Source: an uncultured Bacilli bacterium
GTDB lineage: Bacteria; Bacillota_I; Bacilli_A; RF39; UBA660
Direction of reading: 5' to 3'
Assembly: GCA_947581765.1 (NCBI GenBank)
Contig: CANPVU010000006.1
Span: 1-60,121 of the forward strand
DNA: 60,121 nt
Shown: positions 42,159-51,173 of the stretch, piece by piece
Position numbering within the stretch: position 1 is the stretch's first letter
Layout of the letters: each line of letters starts with the position of its first letter
Program-made: the position numbers and the translations under genes
Notes under the pieces: model-generated
What the model was told of the DNA's origin: nothing
The model's input: only the letters and a program-made list of their open reading frames with translations
Databases searched by the model: none

Positions 42159-43433
42159 TTATACCATAACTTCATCAATATAACTATTAAAATTTATACT
42201 ATAATTTTCATCTATTTCTAATTTAATTGAGTCAATTAAACCATTTAACCCAGTAAACTTGACATCATATTTTACAGGATAAATATTTAACTCTTCACCT
42301 AGTATACTTTCTTTAATACTCTTTATATTAAAAATATTTTTATTAGTTGATAAATTATCAATAAATAATTTATATATACTCATATCATCTAATTCATCAC
42401 TATAATCAATAACACTATTTGTATTTACAAATTCTCTTATATGATATTTATCCCATAATTCATACGTTAAATTATCACTTAGATACTTTGTTATATATTC
42501 TATTAATTGTTGTTGTAATAATGAATCATATGAATTAATTTCACATAATTTTTGAAATACTATTTTATTAAGTAAATAATTTTTATCTTCATTTGATAAT
42601 TCATCTGATTGTGTTACTTCATTATAATCATTAATACGACTATTATAATAATTACCTAGTATACCAAAATCAAATATTCCATTAATATACCAAGTATCAT
42701 TGTCTAATTCCACATTTACTTTATTTTCCTTTGTATTAGATAATATATTTATACTTAATTTTTCAACTTTATTCTTAGTTTCTTTGTATTTTAAATATTC
42801 ATTATCATTTATTAAAGTAATATCACTACTTACTAAATCTATATCATCAATATATTTACTTAAATCATATGTTAAAATATCAATATCATCACATAATAAT
42901 TTAATAGCAAACTTATTAAAATAATATAATTCTTTTACTCTATTTAAAAGATTACCTAATCTATCTTTCGTAATACTAAATAATATAAAATACATATCAT
43001 AATACTCATTTAAGCTTAATTTATGATCTCCATATATTTTATAGTAATATCCATTATAATACATGTATATGTAATCAATATCGTTTTTGTATAATTCAAC
43101 AAACTCTCTATTTAAATAGTTATTAAATTTTTTTACAACATAATTGTTTAATTTACTCATATGTTGTAAATAACTATTATATTCTTTTTTAGTATAGTCT
43201 AATGTATATTTATTTTTACTATTATAAAAATATATATGTCCATTAGTTTCATATGTATTATTTGATTGTGAATAATTAATTGAATAATAATTAGGTATTA
43301 AAAAATTATATTCATCACTATCTACATGAACTAAATGATACACTTCATCTAAGTTATTTAACTGCATATATTCATAATATATGTCTCTTCTTTTATCTCT
43401 TACTTTTATATTACGCTTACCACTTTCATCCAT
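42159..43433 (-). CDS. Hypothetical protein, Tyr/Asn-rich
   Basis: 424 residues, soluble, no signal or membrane segment, unusually rich in Tyr, Asn and Asp. The N-terminal half has short strands (HIYFYNSKNKYTLDY, YIYMYYNGYYYKIYGDHK), the middle a helical run (LYYFNKFAIKLL), and the C-terminus strands (VKYDVKFTGLNGLID). No motif is recognised. The ribosome site GAGAGGG is good, so it is a real gene. It lies 55 bases upstream of rubrerythrin on the same strand, possibly cotranscribed. Confidence 0.55.
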   Translation of the reverse strand: MDESGKRNIKVRDKRRDIYYEYMQLNNLDEVYHLVHVDSDEYNFLIPNYYSINYSQSNNTYETNGHIYFYNSKNKYTLDYTKKEYNSYLQHMSKLNNYVVKKFNNYLNREFVELYKNDIDYIYMYYNGYYYKIYGDHKLSLNEYYDMYFILFSITKDRLGNLLNRVKELYYFNKFAIKLLCDDIDILTYDLSKYIDDIDLVSSDITLINDNEYLKYKETKNKVEKLSINILSNTKENKVNVELDNDTWYINGIFDFGILGNYYNSRINDYNEVTQSDELSNEDKNYLLNKIVFQKLCEINSYDSLLQQQLIEYITKYLSDNLTYELWDKYHIREFVNTNSVIDYSDELDDMSIYKLFIDNLSTNKNIFNIKSIKESILGEELNIYPVKYDVKFTGLNGLIDSIKLEIDENYSINFNSYIDEVMV

Positions 43434-43584
43434 AAAATCCCTCTCAATTTAATTATATCATTTCTAATATATAATAAAAATTATTTATTAAATTTTAATA
43501 TTAAATAATGTAAATAATATATAAATTAAAAATATATACCTAAATATATTTATTGTTGTATTATAAAGGAATTGTCTTAAATTG

Positions 43585-43613
43585 TTGACAATATTTAATA
43601 TTTAGTATATATT
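43585..43613 (+). promoter_or_regulatory. Promoter of the CPHC thioredoxin-like gene
   Basis: TTGACA (43585-43590), 17-base spacer, TATATT (43608-43613), 24 bases ahead of the ATG. Confidence 0.75.
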
Positions 43614-43637
43614 AGTAAATTGGAAAGAGTGGTTTGC

Positions 43638-44147
43638 ATGAAAAAAATATTATCAATTCTAGTTATCACACTAATGTTTTTACCTAATTTAGTATTTGCT
43701 GAAGATAAAAAAATTAATGTATATATTTTCCATGGTAATGGTTGTCCTCACTGTCAAAAAGCAATGGAATTTTTTGATAGTATAGAAGAAGAATATGGGA
43801 AATACTATAATTTAGTAAAGTATGAAACTTGGTATTCACATCGTAATAATAAATTAATGAAACAAGTTGCAGATGAAATGAATACTGATAAAACAAATCT
43901 TGGAGTACCATATATAATAATTGGTGATAAAACATTCTTAGGATATACTGAAAATTATGATGAAGATATTAAAAAAGCAATTGTAGATGCATATAACGAT
44001 GAAGATTATGTTGATAAAGTTCAACCAGTTATTGATAAATTTAATAAAGATTTAACAAATACATTCTTAATTGCCGGTGCATTTTGTTTACTTATAGTAG
44101 CACTTGTTGGAATTAACTTTGGTGTTAGAAAAGTATATGAAAAATAA
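43638..44147 (+). CDS. Exported thioredoxin-like protein with CPHC active site
   Basis: About 169 residues: signal peptide or anchor (1-19, ending VFAED), a thioredoxin-fold domain with VYIFHGNGCPHCQKAMEFF as the active-site helix, the conserved cis-proline strand GVPYIIIGDKTFLGY, and a C-terminal membrane helix (about 140-160). It is probably an extracytoplasmic disulfide reductase or oxidase held by its C-terminal helix. ATG at 43638 is preferred over TTG at 43620, because it gives a normal signal peptide. Unlike the cysteine-free homologues at 3717 and 11168 it keeps both cysteines. Confidence 0.8.
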   Translation: MKKILSILVITLMFLPNLVFAEDKKINVYIFHGNGCPHCQKAMEFFDSIEEEYGKYYNLVKYETWYSHRNNKLMKQVADEMNTDKTNLGVPYIIIGDKTFLGYTENYDEDIKKAIVDAYNDEDYVDKVQPVIDKFNKDLTNTFLIAGAFCLLIVALVGINFGVRKVYEK

Positions 44148-44167
44148 CTTAAATGTTATTTTTTTTT
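44143..44167 (+). terminator. Terminator after the CPHC protein gene
   Basis: Arms AATAAC and GTTATT with a six-base loop, then a long T-run; overlaps the stop codon. Confidence 0.7.
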
Positions 44168-44208
44168 ATTATTATATAATTATTGTACATAATATAATTG
44201 GTGATATT

Positions 44209-44703
44209 ATGCGTTATATTAAAGAATTTATGTTTTTTAGTATTTCTGGATTTATATTTGAAACTTTAATTGGTTTTATTACAAATAATCAATTTGATAG
44301 TGGAATACTAAAGGGTCCTTATACACCTATATATGGAATAGGTATATTACTAATTATATATGGTAGTAATTATATTTTTAAACATTTACACTTAAAAAGA
44401 TATCAAGAAACTATAATTGTTATGGGACTACTTTTTTTTACTATTACAATACTTGAACTTATTGGTGGTATATTAATAGAATGTATATTTGATAAAGTAT
44501 TTTGGAGTTATAAGTCATTAAAATTCAATTATGGTCACTATATATCACTAGAAACTTCAATTATTTGGACTATATTAGGCATAATTATATATTATCTAAA
44601 AGATAAGTTATTTAAATTTATACATAAGATACCAAATATAATAGTTTATATATTTTTAATTGTTTTTTCATTAGATATAATTTATACAATTAGTAAAATA
44701 TAG
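44209..44703 (+). CDS. PF06541-type putative membrane permease
   Basis: 164 residues with four to five membrane helices. The early motif SGILKGPYTPIYGIGILLI, with GP and PxYG conserved, and the cytosolic WSYKSLKFNYGHYISLETS are typical of the family annotated as putative ABC-transporter type IV (CmpB-like). No ATPase partner is adjacent, so the transport role is uncertain. ATG at 44209 with GGTGATATT; the longer frame from 44104 overlaps the preceding gene and terminator and is rejected. Confidence 0.75.
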   Translation: MRYIKEFMFFSISGFIFETLIGFITNNQFDSGILKGPYTPIYGIGILLIIYGSNYIFKHLHLKRYQETIIVMGLLFFTITILELIGGILIECIFDKVFWSYKSLKFNYGHYISLETSIIWTILGIIIYYLKDKLFKFIHKIPNIIVYIFLIVFSLDIIYTISKI

Positions 44704-44734
44704 AAGAGGATATTTATTCAATATCCTCTTCTAT
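44700..44734. terminator. Bidirectional terminator between PF06541 and LCP genes
   Basis: Fourteen-base arms ATAGAAGAGGATAT and ATATCCTCTTCTAT. The right arm lies in the last codons of the LCP gene (encoding the acidic end EEIEEDIE). Confidence 0.85.
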
Positions 44735-46630
44735 TTCTTCTATACCATCATTTATCTGTTGATCTATAATATCATCTTCTATTTTAGAATATTTAGCTGT
44801 TAATGTTAAATCAGAAACAATATCTTGGTTAAAATCATATAATTCTTCTCCTAAATACCAACCCAATATTTCATATCCATCTTTTTGTGGTATATCTAAA
44901 ACTTCTATTTGAGATTTATCACTAACTATAAATGTGTTACTTTTCCCATCAATTATAAAAGTTATTCTATACTGTTTTATTTGTTGTTCATTACTAGTAT
45001 TACTAGTTACATTACTTGTTATATTACTATTACTAGTTTGTATATTACTTTTAATATTACTATTAACTTGTACATTACTTTTTTTCTCAACATTCTTATT
45101 TGATTTAACAGATTTTGTAACACTTTTTACATTTGTTACATTACCATCATATGAATTAGCTAACTTTTTATCAGCAAATACATCATTAATTAATTCTTTA
45201 GCACGAGCTATTGTACTATTATCAGGAATCATAACATATAACTTATTACTTTTATATGAATAAGTATATTCTCTTGAATTAGAACCATCTAGACTATATG
45301 AACTTATATTCCATTTTTGATTACTATCTAATTGTTTTTTTATAAGTGATGTTAAATTATTAGATGGCATATTAGTTATAAAACTAGATTTTAATCCATT
45401 TAATAAACTATTATAGTTTACTATTATACTAGGACTAGTACATTTTCTAAATAGTGCTTCTACTAATGCTTGTTGATTTATATTTCTTACTCTATCCCCT
45501 GCTGTAAATGCTTTACGTTCACGAGCAAATGATAAAGCTTGTTTTCCATCTACATGATTGTAACCTTTTTGATAATTATATCCATCTTTTGATGTAAATG
45601 TATATTTAGAGTAAACATCTACTCCATCTAAAGAATCAACAATCTTTATTAAACTAGTAAAGTTAATCTTATAATAATAATTTATATCTATATCAAGCAA
45701 ATTTTCTACTGATTTAACTGTTGTATCAATTCCATATATACCAGAATGAGTTAATTTATCTTTAGAATTTTTACCATATAAATTTATATAGTAATCTCTA
45801 GGTATAGATATCATTAATATTTGATTTATTTTAGGATTAACTACAATTAACATATTAGCATCTGTTCTAGATACAGAGGATACTTGTCCATATGTATCAA
45901 TACCACTTACATATACAATAAAACTTTCTTTAGAAGTATCTACTTTCTTACTAATATCTATTACTTTAGTATTTATTTTAAATTCATATATTACCCTTAT
46001 TTTATCTTTAAAAGTAGGTATAGGACTATCCTCTTCTTTTAACATATCTACATAACTTTGATCTAGTATTATACCATCTACTTCATTTTCAAATAAATCA
46101 TTTACTAATTCATTTATATCTGTATATTCTTTTTCAGTAAATTTAATATCTAACTTATCTAATACTTTTTTATCATCTACTAGATATCCTATAGATTTAT
46201 TAGTTAAATCTTTTAATTGCTCATATTTACTATCTTTATTAACTATTACTGAATAATTATTTGTTTTATAATCTACATTCATAGATGCTAATATATCGTT
46301 AGTATTTAATAAACTATATACTCCATATCCCATACAAAAACAAGCAAGTAATGATATCAACTTTAAAAATTTACTTTTTGTAAACTTAAGTAATAAAAAT
46401 ACTATAATGTTTATAATTATTAATCCTATAATAATTGATGAAATATATTTATCAGGTAATACTTTTAGTATAAGTAATAAAATTACAAACAAACATGATA
46501 ATATCAAAAAAATACCACTTATAAATTTATAAAATTTACTATCTTTTTTCTTATTTTTTTTATTTGTATTTTTCTTAGTATTCTTATTATTACCTTTTTC
46601 CTTATTCTTATCATTTTTGTCTTTAGCCAT
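44714..46630 (-). CDS. LCP (LytR-CpsA-Psr) cell-wall polymer ligase with extra InlB-type repeat
   Basis: About 638 residues. Lys/Asn-rich cytosolic start, three membrane helices (about 35-125), then a periplasmic-binding-like segment (KYEQLKDLTNKSIGYLVDDKK, DINELVNDLFENEVDGIILD). The LCP domain follows: FIVYVSGIDTYG, SRTDANMLIVVNP, MISIPRDYYINLYG, DVDSLDG-type SLDGVDVYSKYTF and FARERKAFTAGDRVRNINQQ, with the arginines that bind polyprenyl-phosphate substrates. A Ser/Asn-rich linker leads to an InlB B-repeat-like module (YRITFIIDGKSNTFIV ... GYEILGWYLGEELYDF). LCP enzymes attach wall teichoic acid or glycans to peptidoglycan. ATG at 46630 has GGGTGAT. Confidence 0.9.
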   Translation of the reverse strand: MAKDKNDKNKEKGNNKNTKKNTNKKNKKKDSKFYKFISGIFLILSCLFVILLLILKVLPDKYISSIIIGLIIINIIVFLLLKFTKSKFLKLISLLACFCMGYGVYSLLNTNDILASMNVDYKTNNYSVIVNKDSKYEQLKDLTNKSIGYLVDDKKVLDKLDIKFTEKEYTDINELVNDLFENEVDGIILDQSYVDMLKEEDSPIPTFKDKIRVIYEFKINTKVIDISKKVDTSKESFIVYVSGIDTYGQVSSVSRTDANMLIVVNPKINQILMISIPRDYYINLYGKNSKDKLTHSGIYGIDTTVKSVENLLDIDINYYYKINFTSLIKIVDSLDGVDVYSKYTFTSKDGYNYQKGYNHVDGKQALSFARERKAFTAGDRVRNINQQALVEALFRKCTSPSIIVNYNSLLNGLKSSFITNMPSNNLTSLIKKQLDSNQKWNISSYSLDGSNSREYTYSYKSNKLYVMIPDNSTIARAKELINDVFADKKLANSYDGNVTNVKSVTKSVKSNKNVEKKSNVQVNSNIKSNIQTSNSNITSNVTSNTSNEQQIKQYRITFIIDGKSNTFIVSDKSQIEVLDIPQKDGYEILGWYLGEELYDFNQDIVSDLTLTAKYSKIEDDIIDQQINDGIEEIEEDIE

Positions 46631-46657
46631 AGCATCACCCATACAATTATAACATAT

Positions 46658-46687
46658 GAAAAAAATAAAGTGAGTATCACTCACTTT
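46658..46687 (-). terminator. Terminator after the HD-domain gene
   Basis: Nine-base arms AAAGTGAGT and ACTCACTTT with a three-base loop; minus-strand U-tract ATTTTTTTC. Confidence 0.85.
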
Positions 46688-47817
46688 TATTCTTTACTAT
46701 TTACACACTTATTATACAATTTAGTGAAATAATCATCTGTCATTCCTGCTATAAAATCTATTACTTTTTGTTCATCTGATGTAGTTATTAAATAACTATC
46801 TATCATATTTCCTAAAAATACTTGATATATTTCACTTTCTACATTTTTATTTTTAATATCATTTAAATATGATTTAAATAATGTTTCATACATTTCTTCA
46901 AAATGTTTTAATGTTTCTACACTATTTGCTTTATAATATATATTTTCATAATTAAAGTTTTTTAATTCCTTAATAGCATTATATATTTTATCACTCATTT
47001 TAATATAATTTTGATTTAAACTGTTACCTATTATATCAAGTATAATTGTATTTACTATTTCATTATTAGTAGTACCTAATACTTCAGTTATTGAACTAGG
47101 TATATCACTTATAGATAGTAATTCTAGTCTTATAGCATCTTCTATATCTCTACCAATATATCCTATTAAATCACTTATTCTAACAATACATCCTTCTAAT
47201 GTCATAGGATTTAAATTATTCAATGTGTTTGAATCAGTATAACAATTTTCATACATTTGTAAAAATTCATCTAAGTTTCTTTTAGTTGGATGATATTCCT
47301 TAGATACTGATTCACCATTATGACATAATATACCATCTAATACTTGTAATGATATGTTCTCTCCACTACCATTATTTTCAATATCCTTTAAAATTCTAAC
47401 ACTATGTACATTATGACTAAAATATTTACCAGTATATTCTAAACTAATACGATTTAAAATTGCTTCTCCGGCATGACCAAATGGTACATGTCCTAAATCA
47501 TGTCCAAGTGCTATTGCTTCTATTAAATCTTCATTCATATTAAGCGCTCTACCTATTGTTCTTGCAATTTTACTTACCATTTGTACATGTGTAATTCTTT
47601 TACTTATATGGTCATTTTCCATATTACTAAATACCTGTGTTTTATCTAGATATCTTGAATATGATAATGAAAATATAATTCTATCAATATCTCTAAAATA
47701 ATTAGGTCTAATATCTTTTATTTCTTCATCTATTCTTATAGCATCTTCATCTTTAGTTGCATATTCTCCTAATAATTTATTATATTTTCTCATATTTCTC
47801 ATTATCTCTTCATTCAT
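46687..47817 (-). CDS. dGTPase-like HD-domain phosphohydrolase
   Basis: About 376 residues. The HD site is explicit: ITHVQMVSKIARTIGRALN supplies the first histidine and AIALGHDLGHVPFGHAGE the HD pair and following histidine, exactly as in the dGTP triphosphohydrolase family (COG0232). These enzymes hydrolyse dNTPs to deoxynucleosides and triphosphate, balancing nucleotide pools or limiting phage. It is of the shorter Firmicutes subtype; specificity is unknown. ATG at 47817 with AGGTGGTGAT; the longer frame to 47874 overlaps the terminator upstream. Confidence 0.85.
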   Translation of the reverse strand: MNEEIMRNMRKYNKLLGEYATKDEDAIRIDEEIKDIRPNYFRDIDRIIFSLSYSRYLDKTQVFSNMENDHISKRITHVQMVSKIARTIGRALNMNEDLIEAIALGHDLGHVPFGHAGEAILNRISLEYTGKYFSHNVHSVRILKDIENNGSGENISLQVLDGILCHNGESVSKEYHPTKRNLDEFLQMYENCYTDSNTLNNLNPMTLEGCIVRISDLIGYIGRDIEDAIRLELLSISDIPSSITEVLGTTNNEIVNTIILDIIGNSLNQNYIKMSDKIYNAIKELKNFNYENIYYKANSVETLKHFEEMYETLFKSYLNDIKNKNVESEIYQVFLGNMIDSYLITTSDEQKVIDFIAGMTDDYFTKLYNKCVNSKE

Positions 47818-47842
47818 ATTATCACCACCTAAATTATAGCAC

Positions 47843-47880
47843 AAAAAATGAAGAACAAAAATAGTATTCTTCATTTTTTT
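47843..47880 (-). terminator. Terminator after the 47871-48368 gene
   Basis: Thirteen-base arms AAAAAATGAAGAA and TTCTTCATTTTTT with an eleven-base loop; the stop codon of the gene is part of the hairpin. Confidence 0.8.
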
Positions 47881-48368
47881 AGCATGTGTCGTTTTTGATA
47901 TGTATCATATTTACCTCTTTGATAATAATTTATTGTATCATCTATGAAAGAGTCTTTTCCTTCAAATAATTTAATTTCATCTTCTGTTAGTTTAAATAAA
48001 GACAAAAATCTATTTAATCTTAACTCATTTAGTTCAAGAGCATATTCTAATATTTCTTCTCTACTTAAATATTTAATTATTTCTATATCTGATGATGCAT
48101 ATAAATCAAAATATCCATTATATAAATCTTCACCCTCAACTATTATGCCACTACCTACAACGCTCGCTATTACTGGTGATGCAAGTATACTATCACAATC
48201 ACAATATCTAATTGTATCTTCTAATCTTGATGCAAAATGATAACCATTACCACGCGGACCAAATGATATATCTCCATCTACATGATATATAACACCAGGT
48301 GAAAATTTTTTCCCCACCATATTAGTTCCATCACTATTAAATGATTTATATCCATATATTTTTTTCAT
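47871..48368 (-). CDS. Conserved hypothetical protein (DUF7666-like pattern)
   Basis: 165 residues, soluble. It reads YGYKSFNSDGTNMVGKKFSP, GVIYHVDGDISFG, GNGYHFASRLEDTIRYC and VVGSGIIVEGEDLYNGYFDLYASS followed by YLSREEILEYA. I recall similar proteins in clostridia and phages annotated only as domains of unknown function (G-x-x-Y ... N-G-x-H-F ... D-x-x-R-Y pattern). The histidine, arginine and aspartates could form a site, but no activity can be named. Ribosome site AGAGGTG. Confidence 0.65.
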   Translation of the reverse strand: MKKIYGYKSFNSDGTNMVGKKFSPGVIYHVDGDISFGPRGNGYHFASRLEDTIRYCDCDSILASPVIASVVGSGIIVEGEDLYNGYFDLYASSDIEIIKYLSREEILEYALELNELRLNRFLSLFKLTEDEIKLFEGKDSFIDDTINYYQRGKYDTYQKRHMLKK

Positions 48369-48405
48369 CAGAACACCTCTAAAATATTATATCATACTAT
48401 TTTTA

Positions 48406-50433
48406 CTATTTTTTACTTAGAATTCTAAAAGAGTTAAATATTGTAATTAATGTTACTCCAACATCTGCAAATATTGCTTGCCACATACTTCCTATACCAA
48501 TAAATGTTAATATTAAAACCAATATTTTAATAAAAAGTGCAAAAGTAATATTTATCTTAATTATATTATTTGTAAATCTAGATATGTCTATTACTTTACT
48601 TATTTTTGTTAAATCATTTGTCATTATAACTATATCACTTGTCTCAATAGCTATATTAGCACCATTTAGTCCCATAGATATTCCTATATCAGAAGCAGCA
48701 AGTACTGGAGCATCATTTATTCCATCTCCTACAAATGCTACTTTTGTTTTCTTTTGTTTAGATATTATTTCATTATATTTATCTTCAGGTAACATACAAT
48801 ATTTATAATCACTAATATTTAATTCATTAGCTACTTTAACAGTTGATAACTCATTATCACCTGTTAACATACTAGTTTTAATTCCTTTATCATTAAGTAA
48901 TTTAATCCCTAATTTAGACGTTTCATTTAACATATCTGTTAATACTATACATCCTATTACATTATCATTTACACTAACAAATATATTAGTAGAACCATCT
49001 ATATTTTCATCATATTTAACTAATTTACTATTACCCACTTTTATATTTTTATCATCTATTTTATATGTAATACCATATCCACCTTGTTCTTTATAATCTA
49101 CTACACTTTTATTATCTATCTTTTTACCATAATATTTTACTATTGACTGTGCTATAGGATGAGTAGACATATTCTCAGCTAATACTGCATAATATAGTAC
49201 TTCTTCTTTTGTACCACTAAATACTTTTACATCTGTAACACTAAATTTTCCTGTAGTAAGTGTACCTGTCTTATCAAATACAATTTCCTTTATATCTAAT
49301 AAATTATCTAAATAGTTACTTCCCTTTATTAGTATACCTTGTTTACTACAAGTACCTATTGCAGAAAAATAACTTAATGGCACTGATATTACAATAGCAC
49401 ACGGACAAGATATTACTAAAAATGATAATGCCTTATAAATACTACTTTTAAAAGATATATCAGTAAATATTGGTAATAATATTCCAACTAAAATAGCAAG
49501 TAGTATTATAATAGGAGTGTATATTTTTGATAATTTATTTACAAATGTCTCCGTTTGTGTTTTTTTATCAGTAGCACTTGTTACTAATTCCATAATTCTA
49601 CTTATTGTACTATTTTCATATTCTTTTAATACTTTTATTTTTATTAATCCATCAGTACTTATAGAACCAGACAATACTATATCACCAGTTGATACACTAA
49701 CTAATTTACTTTCTCCAGTTATAACAGATGTATCTAAATTAGTATTACCCTCTATTATAGTACCATCAACTGGTATAGACTGACCAGGTTTTACAAGTAT
49801 AATATCATCTATTCTAACTTTTTCAACAGGTACTTCATCACCATTTTCCATAGTTGCATAATCTTGTTTAATAGTAATTAAACTAGTAATAGAATTTCTA
49901 CTCTTATTAAGTGCTAAAGATTCAAGTAATTTACCTATTTCATATAAAAATATTACCATTAATCCTTCATATCTTTCACCTATTATAAATGCACCTATAC
50001 AGGAAATACTAACTAATATATTTTCATCAATTATATGTCTTTTTAATAATTTAATAGAATCAATAATAGGTTTATATAACATAAGAATGTAAGATATTAA
50101 GAAAAAGAATGTGCATAACATTTTTTGATTTACGATTAATGTGCATAACATTAAAATAAAGCTTAAAAATATCCTTAAAATAGTATATTTATAATCAGAA
50201 GAATGTGCATAACTTTCATTTTCATCTAAAACAACCACTTCTGGTTCCACATTTGATACTAACTTTTGCACATATTTCTTATCAATATTAGAATCTAGAG
50301 TGTTAAAACTTAAGTTTAATGTGGAAAAGTTTACAACAACATTATTAAAATTTTGTTGACTTGATAAATATTCCTCTACTCTTTTAGCGCACTGTGCACA
50401 ATCAAGATTTTTTAATTTATACTTATATTTCAT
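48406..50433 (-). CDS. cadA: Heavy-metal P1B-type ATPase (Zn/Cd/Pb exporter)
   Basis: 675 residues. An N-terminal HMA domain binds metal through LDCAQCAKRVEEYL; then paired membrane helices, an actuator domain with TGES, the transmembrane metal site SCPCAIVISVPL (CPC), the phosphorylation site DKTGTLT, HP (STHPIAQSIV), and the hinge GDGINDAPVLA. The CPC with a downstream lysine-free helix and the ArsR partner indicates the zinc/cadmium/lead subgroup. It overlaps the upstream regulator gene by 11 bases and is autoregulated with it through the operator at 50787. Confidence 0.94.
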   Translation of the reverse strand: MKYKYKLKNLDCAQCAKRVEEYLSSQQNFNNVVVNFSTLNLSFNTLDSNIDKKYVQKLVSNVEPEVVVLDENESYAHSSDYKYTILRIFLSFILMLCTLIVNQKMLCTFFFLISYILMLYKPIIDSIKLLKRHIIDENILVSISCIGAFIIGERYEGLMVIFLYEIGKLLESLALNKSRNSITSLITIKQDYATMENGDEVPVEKVRIDDIILVKPGQSIPVDGTIIEGNTNLDTSVITGESKLVSVSTGDIVLSGSISTDGLIKIKVLKEYENSTISRIMELVTSATDKKTQTETFVNKLSKIYTPIIILLAILVGILLPIFTDISFKSSIYKALSFLVISCPCAIVISVPLSYFSAIGTCSKQGILIKGSNYLDNLLDIKEIVFDKTGTLTTGKFSVTDVKVFSGTKEEVLYYAVLAENMSTHPIAQSIVKYYGKKIDNKSVVDYKEQGGYGITYKIDDKNIKVGNSKLVKYDENIDGSTNIFVSVNDNVIGCIVLTDMLNETSKLGIKLLNDKGIKTSMLTGDNELSTVKVANELNISDYKYCMLPEDKYNEIISKQKKTKVAFVGDGINDAPVLAASDIGISMGLNGANIAIETSDIVIMTNDLTKISKVIDISRFTNNIIKINITFALFIKILVLILTFIGIGSMWQAIFADVGVTLITIFNSFRILSKK

Positions 50434-50776
50434 CTAAATGTTCACATCCTTTGTTAAATATCTCAAAAATATGTTCATCATCTAATGAATAATATACCAC
50501 TTTTCCTTCTTTTCTATACTTAACTAATTTTGCTTGTTTTAATATCCTTAATTGATGTGATACAGCAGATATTGTTGAATTTATACAACAAGATAAATCA
50601 CATACACATAACTCTGATTGTAATAAAGCACATATTATTTTTATTCTTGTTGAATCACCAAATACTTTAAATAGTTCTGCTAAGTCAATTATTTTTTCAT
50701 CATCTAACATATTCTTTTTAACTTTCTTTACTATATCTTGATGAACAATAGTTTGTTCACATACACCATCTAACAT
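50423..50776 (-). CDS. ArsR/SmtB family metal sensor (CadC/CzrA-like)
   Basis: 117 residues, winged helix repressor that leaves its operator upon binding metal. LAELFKVFGDSTRIKIICAL begins the fold, SELCVCDLSCCINSTISAVSHQLRIL is the alpha-3 metal motif (CVC) plus recognition helix, and the tail DDEHIFEIFNKGCEHLDE has the alpha-5 metal ligands (D, H, H). An N-terminal VCEQTIVHQ adds a cysteine as in CadC, consistent with cadmium/lead as well as zinc sensing. It is the first gene of the operon with cadA. Confidence 0.92.
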   Translation of the reverse strand: MLDGVCEQTIVHQDIVKKVKKNMLDDEKIIDLAELFKVFGDSTRIKIICALLQSELCVCDLSCCINSTISAVSHQLRILKQAKLVKYRKEGKVVYYSLDDEHIFEIFNKGCEHLDEI

Positions 50777-50786
50777 ATACCCTCCT

Positions 50787-50838
50787 TATTTGAATACTTG
50801 TTCAAATATATTATATGTCATGTATTAAAAATAGTCAA
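50787..50838 (-). promoter_or_regulatory. Promoter and ArsR-type operator of the cad operon
   Basis: Minus-strand TTGACT (50833-50838), 17-base spacer, TATAAT (50810-50815). Immediately downstream is the inverted repeat TATTTGAA (50801-50808 as TTCAAATA on plus) and its mate at 50787-50794 with a six-base spacer, a classic SmtB/CadC-type site covering the transcription start. Confidence 0.85.
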
Positions 50839-50840
50839 CA

Positions 50841-50871
50841 AAAAACTAGATTAATTTTATAATCTAGTCTA
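50841..50871 (-). terminator. Terminator after the 50869-51069 gene
   Basis: Nine-base arms ACTAGATTA and TAATCTAGT; U-tract TTTTTG on the minus strand. It separates the small gene from the cad promoter. Confidence 0.8.
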
Positions 50872-51069
50872 TATTATATTACCAATAAGTTCTTTTGCTA
50901 TCTTTACATCATCTTCTTCAACATTTGTATTAATCTTAGCTAATTTACTTAATGCTTTTATTACATCAAAATTTTCTAATTCTTCAAAATCATTTTTACA
51001 TTTTTTAGAACTTACTATCTCCTCATCAACTAAATTTAATAAATCAACACTATTTTCTTTGTTAGACAT
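50869..51069 (-). CDS. Small acidic helical protein
   Basis: 66 residues, predicted all-helical and acidic (VDLLNLVDEEIVSSKKCKND, VIKALSKLAKINTNVEED), one cysteine, no membrane segment. Ribosome site AAGGGGATGAT. It has its own terminator. No family recognised; the 104-base gap upstream, to the ABC permease gene, is AT-rich without visible structure. Confidence 0.5.
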   Translation of the reverse strand: MSNKENSVDLLNLVDEEIVSSKKCKNDFEELENFDVIKALSKLAKINTNVEEDDVKIAKELIGNII

Positions 51070-51173
51070 TTTATCATCCCCTTTTATAATGTCTTAAACT
51101 TACTATTAAATTATATCACTATTTATCAAATATATTACTAAATATTTAAATAAAATTAAGTTAGTTTACACTA

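Noticed and set aside
42105-42160. PerR-like box before rubrerythrin
   Set aside because: The AT-rich near-palindrome around 42117-42133 is too imperfect to distinguish from background composition.
44104-44208. Longer N-terminus for the PF06541 protein
   Set aside because: The extension overlaps the preceding gene and its terminator; ATG 44209 has a clear ribosome site.
44909-45263. Hydrophobic frames antisense to the LCP gene
   Set aside because: They arise from the complementary strand of the Ser/Asn linker codons; no start signals.
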